Assembly (NCBI RefSeq): GCF_004923205.2
Contig: NZ_SELD02000007.1
Location: 1 to 64,000, forward strand
Length of the DNA stretch: 64,000 bases
Direction of reading: 5' to 3'
Source of the DNA: Paracoccus aeridis
GTDB lineage: Bacteria; Pseudomonadota; Alphaproteobacteria; Rhodobacterales; Rhodobacteraceae
Positions 8,254 to 17,420 of the stretch are shown piece after piece. Within the stretch, counting starts at the first letter, position 1, and each line of letters opens with the position of its first letter. Position numbers and translations under genes: made by a program. A model generated the notes under the pieces. It saw only the letters and a program-made list of their open reading frames with translations, made no database searches and was not told the DNA's origin.

Positions 8254-9378
8254 ATGACGCCCAGGCGTCCCGCGGGTGCGGACGCGTTCCCGGAACCATC
8301 GGTCGAGCCTTCCGCCGCCCGCCAGCCCGACGAGAGCACGCTGTACGCGGCTCTTGATCTGGGTACGAACAGTTGCCGGATGCTGATTGCCCGTCCCGCG
8401 GGCAATCAGTTCCAGGTCATCGACAGCTTCTCCAAGCCCGTGCAGCTGGGGCTGGGGCTGGAAGCGTCGGGCAGGTTGTCGCGCCAGTCGATGGCGCGCA
8501 CGGTTCATGCCCTGCAGGTCTGCCGGCGGAAGCTGGAAAAGCACAGCGTCGCGCGTATGCGGCTTGTCGCGACCGAGGCGTGCCGGCGCGCCCGGAACAG
8601 CCGCGACTTCATGCGGACGATCCGTCGCGAGACGGGCCTTCCGATCGAGATCATCCAGCCCGAGGAAGAAGCGCGGCTCGCCGTGATCTCCTGCGCGCCG
8701 CTGGTGAGCCTCAGGACGGAACAGTTGCTGATCGTGGATATCGGGGGCGGCTCGACGGAGCTGGTGTGGATCGACGTGAGCGGCGTGGAGCCCGCGGAAC
8801 GCCCGCGCGCGATCATGGCGCTGGGCGACGGATTCGGGAATCCGCAGCCCGGCGCTGCCCGCGTCGTCGACTGGATCAGCGTGCCGCTGGGTGTCGCCAC
8901 GCTGCGCGACCAGTTCGTGGACGTCGAGGACGACCAGGGCCGCTTCGCCCTGATGAGCTGGCATTTCGAGGAGATGCTGGCCGATTTCGTCCCCTATGCG
9001 ACCGAGGGGCGGGCGGGCGAGAACTTCCAGATCATCGGCACCTCGGGCACCGTCACGACCGTCGCGGCAAGCTTTCTCGGCCTCAAGCGCTACGACCGGA
9101 CCAAGGTGGACGGGCTGACGATGACCTCGCCCCAGATCGACAGGGTGATCCGCGACTACCTCGCGCTCGGCCCCGAGGGGCGGCGCGCGGATCCGCGGAT
9201 CGGGCGCGAACGGCACGCGCTGATCATGTCCGGCGTGGCCATCCTGCAGACGCTCATGCGGGTCTGGCCCACGAACCGGCTGTCGGTCGCGGATCGCGGG
9301 CTGCGCGAGGGGTTGCTTTACGCCCAGATGGTGCGCGACGGGGTGTTGACGCCCGAAGGCGTGAACGGGGTGGCCTGA
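8254..9378 (+). CDS. Ppx/GppA phosphatase family protein
   Basis: A 374-aa protein of the sugar-kinase/actin-like (ASKHA) fold. The phosphate-1 motif is [14 protein letters not shown] near residues 35-48 and the phosphate-2 motif is [12 protein letters not shown] near 160-171. Members hydrolyse polyphosphate (Ppx) or pppGpp (GppA); the sequence does not separate these. The length corresponds to the core two-domain form without the C-terminal HD domain of E. coli Ppx. ATG 8254 has a GGAGG about 10 bp upstream, which beats the in-frame TTG at 8233. It is 17 bp from rlmE, a pairing common in alphaproteobacteria that suggests co-transcription and a stringent-response/ribosome link (inference). 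Confidence 0.9.
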   Translation: MTPRRPAGADAFPEPSVEPSAARQPDESTLYAALDLGTNSCRMLIARPAGNQFQVIDSFSKPVQLGLGLEASGRLSRQSMARTVHALQVCRRKLEKHSVARMRLVATEACRRARNSRDFMRTIRRETGLPIEIIQPEEEARLAVISCAPLVSLRTEQLLIVDIGGGSTELVWIDVSGVEPAERPRAIMALGDGFGNPQPGAARVVDWISVPLGVATLRDQFVDVEDDQGRFALMSWHFEEMLADFVPYATEGRAGENFQIIGTSGTVTTVAASFLGLKRYDRTKVDGLTMTSPQIDRVIRDYLALGPEGRRADPRIGRERHALIMSGVAILQTLMRVWPTNRLSVADRGLREGLLYAQMVRDGVLTPEGVNGVA

Positions 9379-9395
9379 GATCGACCGGGGATGAG

Positions 9396-10157
9396 ATGAC
9401 CGAAGGAAAGAAGCCGGGAGACCGGGCGCGGAAAAGCTCGGGCCGCGGGCAGCGGGACCTGCGGGTCCGCGTGAAGTCGGCCAAGGGGCGCAAGCTTTCC
9501 AGCACGCTGTGGCTGGAACGGCAGCTGAACGATCCCTACGTGGCCCGCGCCCGGCGCGAGGGGTATCGCGGCCGCGCGGCCTACAAGATCCTGGAACTCG
9601 ACGACAAGTACGGCTTCCTCGTGCCCGGCGCGCGGGTCGTGGACCTGGGCGCGGCCCCCGGCGGCTGGTCGCAGGTCGCGGTGGCGCGGGTGAACGCGCT
9701 GGGCGAGCGCGGCGGCAAGCAGGGCCGGGTGCTGGGCGTGGACCTGCAGGAGATCGACCCGATCGCGGGGGCCGAGCTGCACCAGCTCGACTTCCTGTCC
9801 GACGATGCCGATGCGAAGGTCAAGGCGTGGCTGGGCGGCCCGGCCGACGTCGTGATGTCGGACATGGCGGCGGCGTCGTCGGGCCACAAGGGCACCGACC
9901 ACCTCCGCATCGTCGCGCTGGTCGAGGCGGCGGCGGCCTTCGCGTTCGACGTACTGACGCCCGGCGGCACCTTCGTGGCCAAGGTGCTGGCAGGCGGGGC
10001 CGAGGCGGGGCTGCAAACGCTGCTCAAGCAGAACTTCGACAAGGTCGCGAACGTGAAGCCCCCGGCGAGCCGTGCGGATTCGTCCGAGAAGTTCGTCGTG
10101 GCGCAGGGGTTTCGAGGAAAACCGGCGCCACGCGACCCGGTCGAGGACGACGTCTAG
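9396..10157 (+). CDS. rlmE: 23S rRNA 2'-O-ribose U2552 methyltransferase (FtsJ/RrmJ)
   Basis: A 253-aa Rossmann methyltransferase that methylates the A-loop uridine of 23S rRNA in the large subunit, using SAM. Visible elements are a basic N-terminus, [17 protein letters not shown] with catalytic Lys64, the SAM loop [20 protein letters not shown] with the catalytic Asp (about 155), FVAKVL (Lys about 195) and SSEKF (Glu about 231), which complete the K-D-K-E tetrad. The first ATG (9391) runs into a stop after one codon; the second (9396) is correct. Its stop codon TAG lies within the same CTAG palindrome as the stop of the convergent AraC gene. Confidence 0.95.
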   Translation: MTEGKKPGDRARKSSGRGQRDLRVRVKSAKGRKLSSTLWLERQLNDPYVARARREGYRGRAAYKILELDDKYGFLVPGARVVDLGAAPGGWSQVAVARVNALGERGGKQGRVLGVDLQEIDPIAGAELHQLDFLSDDADAKVKAWLGGPADVVMSDMAAASSGHKGTDHLRIVALVEAAAAFAFDVLTPGGTFVAKVLAGGAEAGLQTLLKQNFDKVANVKPPASRADSSEKFVVAQGFRGKPAPRDPVEDDV

Positions 10158-11137
10158 GCGCGGCCGGGCTGCGCCCTGCGGAAGTCTTCGGCCGGTCGCC
10201 CCGTCGCCGCGACGAAGGCGCGGTTCAGATGCGCGACCCCGGTATAGCCGGCCTGCGCGGCGATGCTGCCGAGGCCGTCTTTCCCGGTCCGCAGCAGCGC
10301 CATCGCCCCTTCGAGCCGCAGTTCGTACAGCAGCTCCAGCGCGGTCTGGCCGCGCTGCGCCAGGCAGGCTGCCTCCAGGTCCACGCGAGTGACGCCGATC
10401 GCCTGCGCGAGTTCCGACAGGGTGCGGCCGCGGCCGAGTTCGCGTGCGGCGAGCGCCATGAAGTCGCGCACGATCCGCTTCGACGCGTGCTGCAGCTGCG
10501 TGATCGCGGCGGGTGGCGGCGGGGCGTTGTCGAACAGGTCGCGGCGCTGCAGCAGGATGGACAGCAGCCGCAGCCGCGCGTCCGCCGCCTGACGGGCTGT
10601 CGCGACCGGCAGGCCGGTGTCGCGCTGGATCGCGGCAAGATGGGCGGCCAGTTCCCCGTGCAGTTCGGACGTCGCGGTGCCGGCGATCAGCTGCGCGGGC
10701 AGGGCGGGCGCCAGGTCACGGGTCAGCGCCGACGGGATCCGGAGCACCGCGCCCGTGGCATCGGCCGAAGGCTGCGCCGCAAAGGCGCTGCCCGCGGGCA
10801 CGAAGACGACCTGCCCCGCGCCGCAGACCTGCCCGGTGCGCGGCAGGTCGATCCGCACCCCGCCCGCGTCCACCAGCATAAGAACGTGGTCACTGCGCAC
10901 GCGCGGGCGCCGCGCCGCGCCCGCACCGCCCCACCAGAAGCTCGCAAGCGGCACGACCCGCAGGCCGTCGAGGACATGCGCGGTCAGGCCAGGCTGGATC
11001 CGGACACGCGCGGGCAGGGGCGGGGTGTCCGCCTGCAACGCTTCAACGGGCCGCGCTGGGGCGCGCTTCACCGGAACGTCCCCTACGGGCGTTTGCAGCG
11101 AAGCCGAATCGAGCAGATGCGGGTCGGGGTTCAGCAT
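10154..11137 (-). CDS. AraC-family transcriptional regulator
   Basis: A 327-aa protein with an N-terminal effector domain (cupin-like pattern [18 protein letters not shown]...GQVVFVPAG) and a C-terminal double helix-turn-helix: [21 protein letters not shown], then [33 protein letters not shown], which is the AraC signature. ATG 11137 has an AGGAA nearby; the frame also opens from a TTG at 11176. No divergently transcribed target operon is adjacent (the next gene, miaA, reads the same way), so the regulon is not predictable. The stop overlaps that of rlmE by 4 bp, tail to tail. Confidence 0.88.
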   Translation of the reverse strand: MLNPDPHLLDSASLQTPVGDVPVKRAPARPVEALQADTPPLPARVRIQPGLTAHVLDGLRVVPLASFWWGGAGAARRPRVRSDHVLMLVDAGGVRIDLPRTGQVCGAGQVVFVPAGSAFAAQPSADATGAVLRIPSALTRDLAPALPAQLIAGTATSELHGELAAHLAAIQRDTGLPVATARQAADARLRLLSILLQRRDLFDNAPPPPAAITQLQHASKRIVRDFMALAARELGRGRTLSELAQAIGVTRVDLEAACLAQRGQTALELLYELRLEGAMALLRTGKDGLGSIAAQAGYTGVAHLNRAFVAATGRPAEDFRRAQPGRA

Positions 11138-11213
11138 CGGTTCCTGCCGTGGCGCAAGTGACACTCTGGTCAACAAACGTTAGCGGCCGATGAATGTTCC
11201 GGTTGTTTCCCTG

Positions 11214-12146
11214 TCAGCCGACGTCAACCGCAAGCTGATCCCAGTCGCGCATCCGGTTCCGGAACCAGATTCGCTGCGATTTCGCGTATTGCCGGGTGGC
11301 GATCACCGCCAGCTCGCGCGCTTCGGCCAGCGTCAGCTCACCCCGCAGGTGCGCCGCGAGTTCCGCCGCGCCGATCGCACGGGTCCACTGGGCCGCAGGC
11401 TGCCAGCGCGGCAGCATCGCGGCGACCTCGTCCAGCGCGCCTTCGGCCAGCATCGCGTCGAACCGGCGCGCGATCCGCGCCGCCAGCGCATCGCGGTCGG
11501 TGTTCAGCACCAGCCGCGTCGCGGCCTTCGCATCCATGAGCGGGGCAGGGGTGTCGGCCTGCCAGTCGGCAAGGCCGCGGCCCGTGGCCTCCAGCACCTC
11601 CCACGCGCGCTGGACGCGGGCCGGGTTGCGCAGGTCGATGCCCGCGCGGGTGCGTTCGTCGAGCGCGCGCACCATTCCGGGCAGGCCGCCCGCGGCCAGC
11701 CAGGCATCGGCGCGGGCGCGGATGGCGGCCGGAACGGGCGGGATCACCGCAAGCCCTCGCGTCAGGCTTGAAAGATACAGCCCGGTTCCGCCGGCGATGA
11801 TCAGGCGCTGGCCGGTCGCCATCAGCGCCGCAACCTCTGCCAGCCAGTCGCCGACCGAGTAGCCGTGGCCGGGGTCCACATGGCCGTACAGCACGTGCGG
11901 CGCCGCGGCCTCGTCCCGGGGCGATGGCCGGGCGGTCAGGACGCGCCAGCACGACCAGACCTGCAGCGCGTCGGCGTTCACGACCACCCCGCCCTGGGCC
12001 CGCGCGATTGCGAGCGCCAGCGCCGACTTGCCCGACGCGGTCGGGCCCGCGATCAGGACGTGCCGGGCCGGATCGACCGCAGGCAGGTCCGCGGGAAAGT
12101 CGATCGCGGCGGGACGTGGGTCGGGACGGGGGTAGGGGGCGGGCAT
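11214..12146 (-). CDS. miaA: tRNA dimethylallyltransferase
   Basis: Transfers an isopentenyl group from dimethylallyl-PP to A37 of tRNAs that read UNN codons. Visible are the P-loop [15 protein letters not shown], the VNADALQVW segment (DSxQxY-like region), [14 protein letters not shown], and the C-terminal [15 protein letters not shown] motif, all characteristic. From ATG 12146 it is 310 aa, normal for the family. A longer frame runs to 12248 and would overlap pyrH, so I rejected it. The gene diverges from pyrH with only 79 bp between starts, so both promoters must lie in or near that gap. The DxQ position is DALQVW rather than the textbook DSMQVY. Confidence 0.93.
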   Translation of the reverse strand: MPAPYPRPDPRPAAIDFPADLPAVDPARHVLIAGPTASGKSALALAIARAQGGVVVNADALQVWSCWRVLTARPSPRDEAAAPHVLYGHVDPGHGYSVGDWLAEVAALMATGQRLIIAGGTGLYLSSLTRGLAVIPPVPAAIRARADAWLAAGGLPGMVRALDERTRAGIDLRNPARVQRAWEVLEATGRGLADWQADTPAPLMDAKAATRLVLNTDRDALAARIARRFDAMLAEGALDEVAAMLPRWQPAAQWTRAIGAAELAAHLRGELTLAEARELAVIATRQYAKSQRIWFRNRMRDWDQLAVDVG

Positions 12147-12225
12147 CAAGGGGACCGGTTGTGCATCCACGCCATTTGCGACATTTTCCGCCGCAGCGAA
12201 ACAGTCGGCAGACAGCGGGGACCCG

Positions 12226-12987
12226 ATGACCGAAGCGACACAGACCACCCCCGCCGGCGGCGCCGGCCACGGCGTTCCGAGAAGCTATAACCGGGTGCTG
12301 CTGAAGATCTCGGGCGAGGCGCTGATGGGCGACCAAGGCTTCGGCCTGCATCCGCCGACGGTGGCGCGCATCGCCGACGAGGTGGAATCGGTCCACAAGC
12401 TTGGCGTCGAGATCTGCATGGTGATCGGCGGCGGCAACATCTTCCGCGGCCTCCAGGGCAGCGCGCAGGGGATGGAGCGGACGACCGCCGACTACATGGG
12501 GATGCTCGCCACGGTGATGAACGCGCTCGCCATGCAGGCGGCGCTCGAGGCCAAGAACATCCACACCCGCGTCATCAGCGCGATCCGCATGGACGAGGTG
12601 GCCGAGCCCTACATCCGCCGCCGCGCCGTGCGTCACCTCGAAAAGAAGCGCATCTGCATCTTCGCGGCCGGGACCGGCAACCCGTATTTCACCACCGACA
12701 CCGCCGCGACCCTGCGCGCGTCCGAGATGAACTGCGAGGCGATCTTCAAGGGCACCAAGGTCGATGGCGTCTACGACCGCGACCCGGTCAAGCATGCTGA
12801 CGCCAGGCGCTACGAGAGCGTGACCTACGACGAGGTGCTGCAGAAGCACCTCGGCGTGATGGACGCCTCGGCCATCGCGCTCGCCCGCGACAACGACCTG
12901 CCGATCATCGTGTTCTCGCTGGACGAGCCGGGCGGCTTCCGGTCGATCCTGAACGGTACCGGCACGTCGACCCGCGTCCACGGCTGA
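12226..12987 (+). CDS. pyrH: UMP kinase
   Basis: A 253-aa amino-acid-kinase-fold enzyme that phosphorylates UMP to UDP, the committed step to UTP/CTP and UDP-sugars. Visible are [44 protein letters not shown], and [16 protein letters not shown], the bacterial UMP kinase signature. A roughly 18-residue polar N-terminal extension precedes the core. It heads the plus-strand block that continues with frr, uppS and cdsA. Unusually, a metallo-hydrolase gene intervenes before frr. The tsf/rpsB genes often found upstream are absent; miaA lies divergently instead. Confidence 0.96.
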   Translation: MTEATQTTPAGGAGHGVPRSYNRVLLKISGEALMGDQGFGLHPPTVARIADEVESVHKLGVEICMVIGGGNIFRGLQGSAQGMERTTADYMGMLATVMNALAMQAALEAKNIHTRVISAIRMDEVAEPYIRRRAVRHLEKKRICIFAAGTGNPYFTTDTAATLRASEMNCEAIFKGTKVDGVYDRDPVKHADARRYESVTYDEVLQKHLGVMDASAIALARDNDLPIIVFSLDEPGGFRSILNGTGTSTRVHG

Positions 12988-13044
12988 CGGGAACCGTCGC
13001 CGCGCCGCGCCGTTGGATTCCGACAGGCAGACGGCGGAGGCGAG

Positions 13045-13944
13045 ATGGCACAGCAGGTTCCCCTGCCCGACGAGGCGAGCGCGCTCGATCCCGAACTCGA
13101 CGCGGCGCGCGACGATCACACGCACGAGGTGGCGCCCGACGTCGCCTACAGGCGGCTCGGCATCGTCAACGTGGTCTTCCTCGGGCCGTCCGGCGCCGGG
13201 GACCGGGGATGGGTGCTGCTCGACGCGGGGCTGACCGGCACCGCGCCGCTGATCCGGGCGGCCGCGAAGGCGCGCTTCGGCGAGGATGCCCGGCCCGCGG
13301 CAATCGTGATGACGCACGGCCATTTCGACCATGTCGGCGCGCTCGAAACGCTGGCCGAGGAATGGGACGCGCCTGTCTTCGCCCATCCGCTGGAACATCC
13401 CTACCTGAACGGGACCGCGGCCTATCCGCCCGGCGATCCGACCGTCGGCGGCGGGATGATGGCGCGGCTCGCGCGCTTTTACCCGACGAAGCCTGTCGAT
13501 GTCGGTGACCGTCTTCAGCCGCTGCCGGAAGACGGCAGCGTGCCCTTCCTGCACGACTGGACATGGCTGCACACCCCCGGCCACAGCGTGGGCCACGTGG
13601 CGCTGTGGCGCGATGCCGACCGCGTGCTGATTTCCGGCGACGCCTTCTGTACGACCGCGCAGGAATCCGCCTACGACGTGGCCGTGCAGGAGGCCGAGAT
13701 GCACGGCCCGCCCATGTACTTCACCGTCGACTGGGACGCCGCCGAAGCATCCGTCGCGACGCTCGCCGCGCTCGAGCCCGAGATCGCGCTTAGCTTCCAC
13801 GGCCGGCCGATGCAGGGAGCCGGGATGCGGGCCGCGCTGCACCGGCTCGCGACCGGCTTTCGCGACATCGCCGTGCCGCGCGAAGGCCGTTACCTTGACG
13901 ATCCCCGCCGGGCCGAGGACGGAAGCGCCTACGAGAAGCCTTGA
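13045..13944 (+). CDS. MBL-fold metallo-hydrolase
   Basis: A 299-aa metallo-beta-lactamase-fold protein. The metal-binding motif MTHGHFDHVG is at about residues 89-98, followed by HTPGHSVGHVALW, SGDAFC and a late His in ALSFHGRP, giving a full two-metal site. A Lys/Arg-poor N-terminal segment precedes GIVNVVFLGP. Family members include glyoxalase II-like thioesterases, lactonases and persulfide dioxygenases; the motifs do not separate these. It lies 57 bp after pyrH and 130 bp before frr, splitting a normally tight pair. That suggests later insertion of an independent gene, not a role in nucleotide metabolism (inference). Confidence 0.85.
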   Translation: MAQQVPLPDEASALDPELDAARDDHTHEVAPDVAYRRLGIVNVVFLGPSGAGDRGWVLLDAGLTGTAPLIRAAAKARFGEDARPAAIVMTHGHFDHVGALETLAEEWDAPVFAHPLEHPYLNGTAAYPPGDPTVGGGMMARLARFYPTKPVDVGDRLQPLPEDGSVPFLHDWTWLHTPGHSVGHVALWRDADRVLISGDAFCTTAQESAYDVAVQEAEMHGPPMYFTVDWDAAEASVATLAALEPEIALSFHGRPMQGAGMRAALHRLATGFRDIAVPREGRYLDDPRRAEDGSAYEKP

Positions 13945-14074
13945 CGCGGGTCTGCTGCACCGGTTTCCGCCTGCAACTGCATAAAATCCGCCGCAAAGGC
14001 TTTGCTTGCGTCACAGGCAGGATTACAACCGCCCTGACACAGGCGCGCGCATAAAAACGGGCAGGGGCAGCAGA

Positions 14075-14638
14075 ATGGCCGACGACATCGAAATCGACAC
14101 CGACGACCTCGAGCGTCGCATGAAGGGCGCCATGGAAAGCCTGCGGCACGAATTCCAGTCGCTGCGGACCGGCCGCGCCTCGGCCTCGATGATCGATCCG
14201 GTGATGGTCGACGCCTACGGGTCGCCCACGCCGATCAACCAGGTCGGCACCGTCAACGTGCCCGAGCCGCGGATGGTCACGATCAACGTCTGGGACAAGG
14301 CGCTGGTGAACAAGGTCGAAAAGGCGATCCGTGAAAGCGGGCTGGGCATCAACCCGCAGCTCAACGGCACCATCATCATGCTGCCGATCCCGGAACTGAA
14401 CGAGGAACGCCGGCGCGAACTGACCAAGGTCGCGGCCCAGTATTCCGAAAGCGCCCGCGTCGCGATCCGCAACGTCCGCCGCGACGGCATGGACCAGATC
14501 AAGAAGGCCAGGTCATCCGGCATGGCCGAGGACGACCAGAAGTTCTGGGAATCCGCGGTGCAGGACCTGACCGACAAGATGATCGCGGAAGTCGACAAGG
14601 CGCTTGAAGCCAAGCAAGCCGAAATCATGCAGGTCTAG
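14075..14638 (+). CDS. frr: ribosome recycling factor
   Basis: A 187-aa protein that, with EF-G, splits post-termination ribosomes. Typical segments are [70 protein letters not shown] and the helical C-terminus. The standard length fits ATG 14075; an ORF extends upstream to 14006 without family similarity. The 130-bp upstream gap probably holds a promoter, since the MBL gene separates it from pyrH. uppS begins 4 bp after its stop, consistent with one transcript. Confidence 0.97.
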   Translation: MADDIEIDTDDLERRMKGAMESLRHEFQSLRTGRASASMIDPVMVDAYGSPTPINQVGTVNVPEPRMVTINVWDKALVNKVEKAIRESGLGINPQLNGTIIMLPIPELNEERRRELTKVAAQYSESARVAIRNVRRDGMDQIKKARSSGMAEDDQKFWESAVQDLTDKMIAEVDKALEAKQAEIMQV

Positions 14639-14642
14639 GACG

Positions 14643-15380
14643 ATGGCCGTTCCCGCATCAGAACTGACCGCCGAGACCGCAGCCGGCGCGCCGCGCGCCC
14701 GCCACGTGGCCATCATCATGGACGGGAACGGCCGCTGGGCCACCGAACGGGGCTGGCCGCGCCTGGTCGGCCACCGCAAGGGCGCCGAACGCGTCAAGCA
14801 GATCGTCCATGCCTGCCCGCACATGGGCGTGAACTGGCTGACGATCTACGCCTTCTCGACCGAGAACTGGAAGCGGTCGACCGCCGAGGTGCTGGGGCTG
14901 ATGGGCATCTTCGCGCGCTACATCAAGCGCGAAGCCGACGTGATGGCGGCCGAGGGGGTGCGGATGCGCTTTATCGGCGACCGCGGGCCGCTGGACAGGA
15001 AGCTGCGCAACCTCATGGACACGATCGAGGTGCAGACCGCCGGCAACACGCGGCTGAACCTGACCGTCGCCATCAACTACGGCGGCCGGGCCGAGCTTGC
15101 GCGCGCCACCGGCCGCCTTGCCGCGCGGATCGCCGCGGGCGAGATCCAGACCCCGACCGAGGCCGACCTTGCCGCCTGCCTCGACACCGCCGGCCACCCC
15201 GACCCGGACCTCGTGATCCGCACCTCGGGCGAGACGCGGATCTCGAATTTCCTGCCGTTCCAGTCTGCCTATGCCGAATATGAATTCACGCCGACGCTTT
15301 GGCCGGACTTCACGCCCGACCACCTTGGCGCAATCCTCGACCGCTTCGGCATGCGCGACCGGCGCTTCGGCGCCGCATGA
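14643..15380 (+). CDS. uppS: undecaprenyl diphosphate synthase (cis-prenyltransferase)
   Basis: A 245-aa cytoplasmic or membrane-peripheral enzyme making the C55 lipid carrier for peptidoglycan and O-antigen from farnesyl-PP and IPP. Visible are HVAIIMDGNGRWA with the Mg-binding catalytic Asp27, GHRKGAERVK, the LTIYAFSTENWKR signature, and the C-terminal DPDLVIRTSGETRISNFLPFQSAYAEYEF. The start is 4 bp after the frr stop. Its TGA overlaps the cdsA ATG as ATGA, showing translational coupling of lipid-carrier and phospholipid precursor synthesis. Confidence 0.97.
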   Translation: MAVPASELTAETAAGAPRARHVAIIMDGNGRWATERGWPRLVGHRKGAERVKQIVHACPHMGVNWLTIYAFSTENWKRSTAEVLGLMGIFARYIKREADVMAAEGVRMRFIGDRGPLDRKLRNLMDTIEVQTAGNTRLNLTVAINYGGRAELARATGRLAARIAAGEIQTPTEADLAACLDTAGHPDPDLVIRTSGETRISNFLPFQSAYAEYEFTPTLWPDFTPDHLGAILDRFGMRDRRFGAA

Positions 15381-16213
15381 GGGGAAGACCCGGTCCACCC
15401 CCGCAGCAGGGCGCCGTGGCGGGTCGTTGGGCGGACCTGATGCAGCGGCTCGGGTCGGGGCTCATGGTCGCGCTTGCGGGCGTTGTGGCGCTCGCGGTGG
15501 GCGGCGTGCCGCTGACGATCGCGGCGGCTTTCCTGATCGCCGGGCTGATCTGGGAACTGACCCGGATCACAGCCTCGCAGCGTCATTCCAGCCCTGCCTC
15601 GCGCCGATCGAAGATCCTCGCGCTGCTGTCCGGCGTGACCTTCCTTGTCATGTCGGTGGTGCCGTTTGCGTGGTCGATCGCGCTGATCGCGATCCCGGTC
15701 GCCGCCGGCTGGCGCGGGACCAACCCCCGGTATCGCGGCCGCTTCGTGGCCTTCGCCGTCGCGTTCTTCCTCGCGTCTCTGTCGCTTTTGCGCGTGCGTG
15801 AGGACGCGGGGCTGCTGACCGCGTTCTGGATCGCGGTGACGGCGGTGCAGTCGGACATGCTGGGCTATTTCGTCGGCAAGGCGCTCGGCGGCCCCCGCTT
15901 CTGGCCCGCCATCAGCCCCAACAAGACGTGGAGCGGGACGCTCGCCGGCTGGGTCGGCGCGCTGGTGCTGGCGCTGGCGCTGGTCCTCACGGGGCACGGG
16001 AGCTGGTGGGTTCTGATCGCCGGGCCGCTGCTGGCCTTTGCCGGGCAGATGGGCGACATCGCCGAAAGCGCGCTCAAGCGGCAGACGGGGATCAAGGACA
16101 GTTCCGACCTCATTCCCGGGCATGGCGGGGTCATGGACCGTTTCGACGCGCTGACGGCCGCGTTCCTGGTGGCGCTGGTGTTCGGGCCGCTGATCCCGCA
16201 GCTGGGCGGCTGA
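15377..16213 (+). CDS. cdsA: phosphatidate cytidylyltransferase
   Basis: A 278-aa polytopic inner-membrane enzyme that makes CDP-diacylglycerol from phosphatidate and CTP. It has multiple hydrophobic helices (for example LMVALAGVVALAVGGVPLTI and ILALLSGVTFLVMSVVP). The C-terminal signature around SALKRQTGIKDSSDLIPGHGGVMDRFDAL is diagnostic. ATG 15377 overlaps the uppS stop (ATGA) and starts a basic N-terminus, MRGRPGPPPQ. dxr follows 2 bp after the stop. Confidence 0.95.
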   Translation: MRGRPGPPPQQGAVAGRWADLMQRLGSGLMVALAGVVALAVGGVPLTIAAAFLIAGLIWELTRITASQRHSSPASRRSKILALLSGVTFLVMSVVPFAWSIALIAIPVAAGWRGTNPRYRGRFVAFAVAFFLASLSLLRVREDAGLLTAFWIAVTAVQSDMLGYFVGKALGGPRFWPAISPNKTWSGTLAGWVGALVLALALVLTGHGSWWVLIAGPLLAFAGQMGDIAESALKRQTGIKDSSDLIPGHGGVMDRFDALTAAFLVALVFGPLIPQLGG

Positions 16214-16215
16214 CG

Positions 16216-17394
16216 ATGCGGAGCCTGTCGATCTTCGGCGCGACCGGATCGGTCGGCGAAAGCGCATTCGACCTGCTGACCCGCGCGGGCGGGCCGGATG
16301 CCTACCGGACGGTCGCGCTGACCGGCGGCCGCAACGTGGCGCGGCTGGCCGAAATGACGCGGGCGCTTCAGGCCGAAGTCGCGGTGATCGCGGACGAGAC
16401 GCTGCTGGACGACCTGCGGTCGGCGCTGGCGGGCACATCCACCCGCGCGGCGGCCGGCGAGGCCGCGATCGACGAGGCGGCGCGCATGCCGTCGGACTGG
16501 TCGCTGTCGGCCATCGTGGGCACGGCGGGGCTGATGCCGGGGCTGCGCGTCGTCGAACGCGGCGGCACGCTGGCGCTCGCGAACAAGGAAAGCCTGGTCG
16601 CAGCGGGTCCGATGCTGATGGGCAGGGCGCGGGCGAGCGGCGCCACCATCCTGCCGGTCGATTCCGAACATTCAGCTATCTTTCAATGCCTTGAAGACGG
16701 AAAGCTCGACCATGTCGAGATGGTGACACTCACCGCGTCGGGCGGCGCCTTCCGCGACTGGCCGGTGGAGCGGCTGGTTCACGCCACGGTGGCCGAGGCG
16801 TCGAGCCATCCAAACTGGTCGATGGGCCAGCGCATCACCATCGACAGCGCAAGCATGTTCAACAAGGCGTTGGAAGTCATCGAGGCGCATGAGTTCTTCG
16901 CGCTGCCGAACGACCGCATCCGGGTTCTGGTCCATCCCGAGTCCATCGTCCACGCGATGGTGACCTATGCCGACGGCGCGACCCTGGCGCATATGGGCCC
17001 GCCCGACATGCGCCACGCCATCGGCCACGCGCTGCACTGGCCCGGCCGCGCGCGGCTGCCCATCGCGGCGCTGGATCTCGCGGCGCTGGGGAGCCTGACC
17101 TTCCGCGCGCCGGACGAGGAACGCTGGCCCGCCCTGCGCCTTGCGCGCGAGGTCGTGGATCAGGGCGGCGCCGCCGGGGCGGTCCTCAACGCGGCCAAGG
17201 AGCAGGCGCTCGACGACTTCATGGCCGGCCGCATCCGCTTCACCGACATGGCGGCCGCGGTGGAACATGCGCTGGACATCGGCGCCGGCCGTCCCCACTT
17301 CGGCGACAGCCCGAACACGCTGGATGCGGTCCTGGACTGGGACCGCGCGGCGCGGCGCGATGCGGCGGACTGGGCCGCGCGCAACCGCCGCTGA
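16216..17394 (+). CDS. dxr: 1-deoxy-D-xylulose 5-phosphate reductoisomerase
   Basis: A 392-aa NADPH- and metal-dependent enzyme of the MEP isoprenoid pathway, converting DXP to MEP. Visible are the dinucleotide loop SIFGATGSVGESAFDLL at the N-terminus, ALANKESLVAAG, the metal-site region ILPVDSEHSAIFQ, and NWSMGQRITIDSASMFNKALEVIEAHEFF in the active-site region. It provides IPP/DMAPP used by the upstream uppS and by miaA. ATG 16216 sits 2 bp after cdsA; rseP starts 26 bp after its stop. Confidence 0.97.
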   Translation: MRSLSIFGATGSVGESAFDLLTRAGGPDAYRTVALTGGRNVARLAEMTRALQAEVAVIADETLLDDLRSALAGTSTRAAAGEAAIDEAARMPSDWSLSAIVGTAGLMPGLRVVERGGTLALANKESLVAAGPMLMGRARASGATILPVDSEHSAIFQCLEDGKLDHVEMVTLTASGGAFRDWPVERLVHATVAEASSHPNWSMGQRITIDSASMFNKALEVIEAHEFFALPNDRIRVLVHPESIVHAMVTYADGATLAHMGPPDMRHAIGHALHWPGRARLPIAALDLAALGSLTFRAPDEERWPALRLAREVVDQGGAAGAVLNAAKEQALDDFMAGRIRFTDMAAAVEHALDIGAGRPHFGDSPNTLDAVLDWDRAARRDAADWAARNRR

Positions 17395-17420
17395 GGCCGG
17401 GACGGAAGGAAAGGCGCGAC

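Noticed and set aside
6916..9216. A 766-aa minus-strand ORF over the Hint and Ppx/GppA genes
   Set aside because: Composition is typical of a GC shadow; both plus-strand genes have family motifs.
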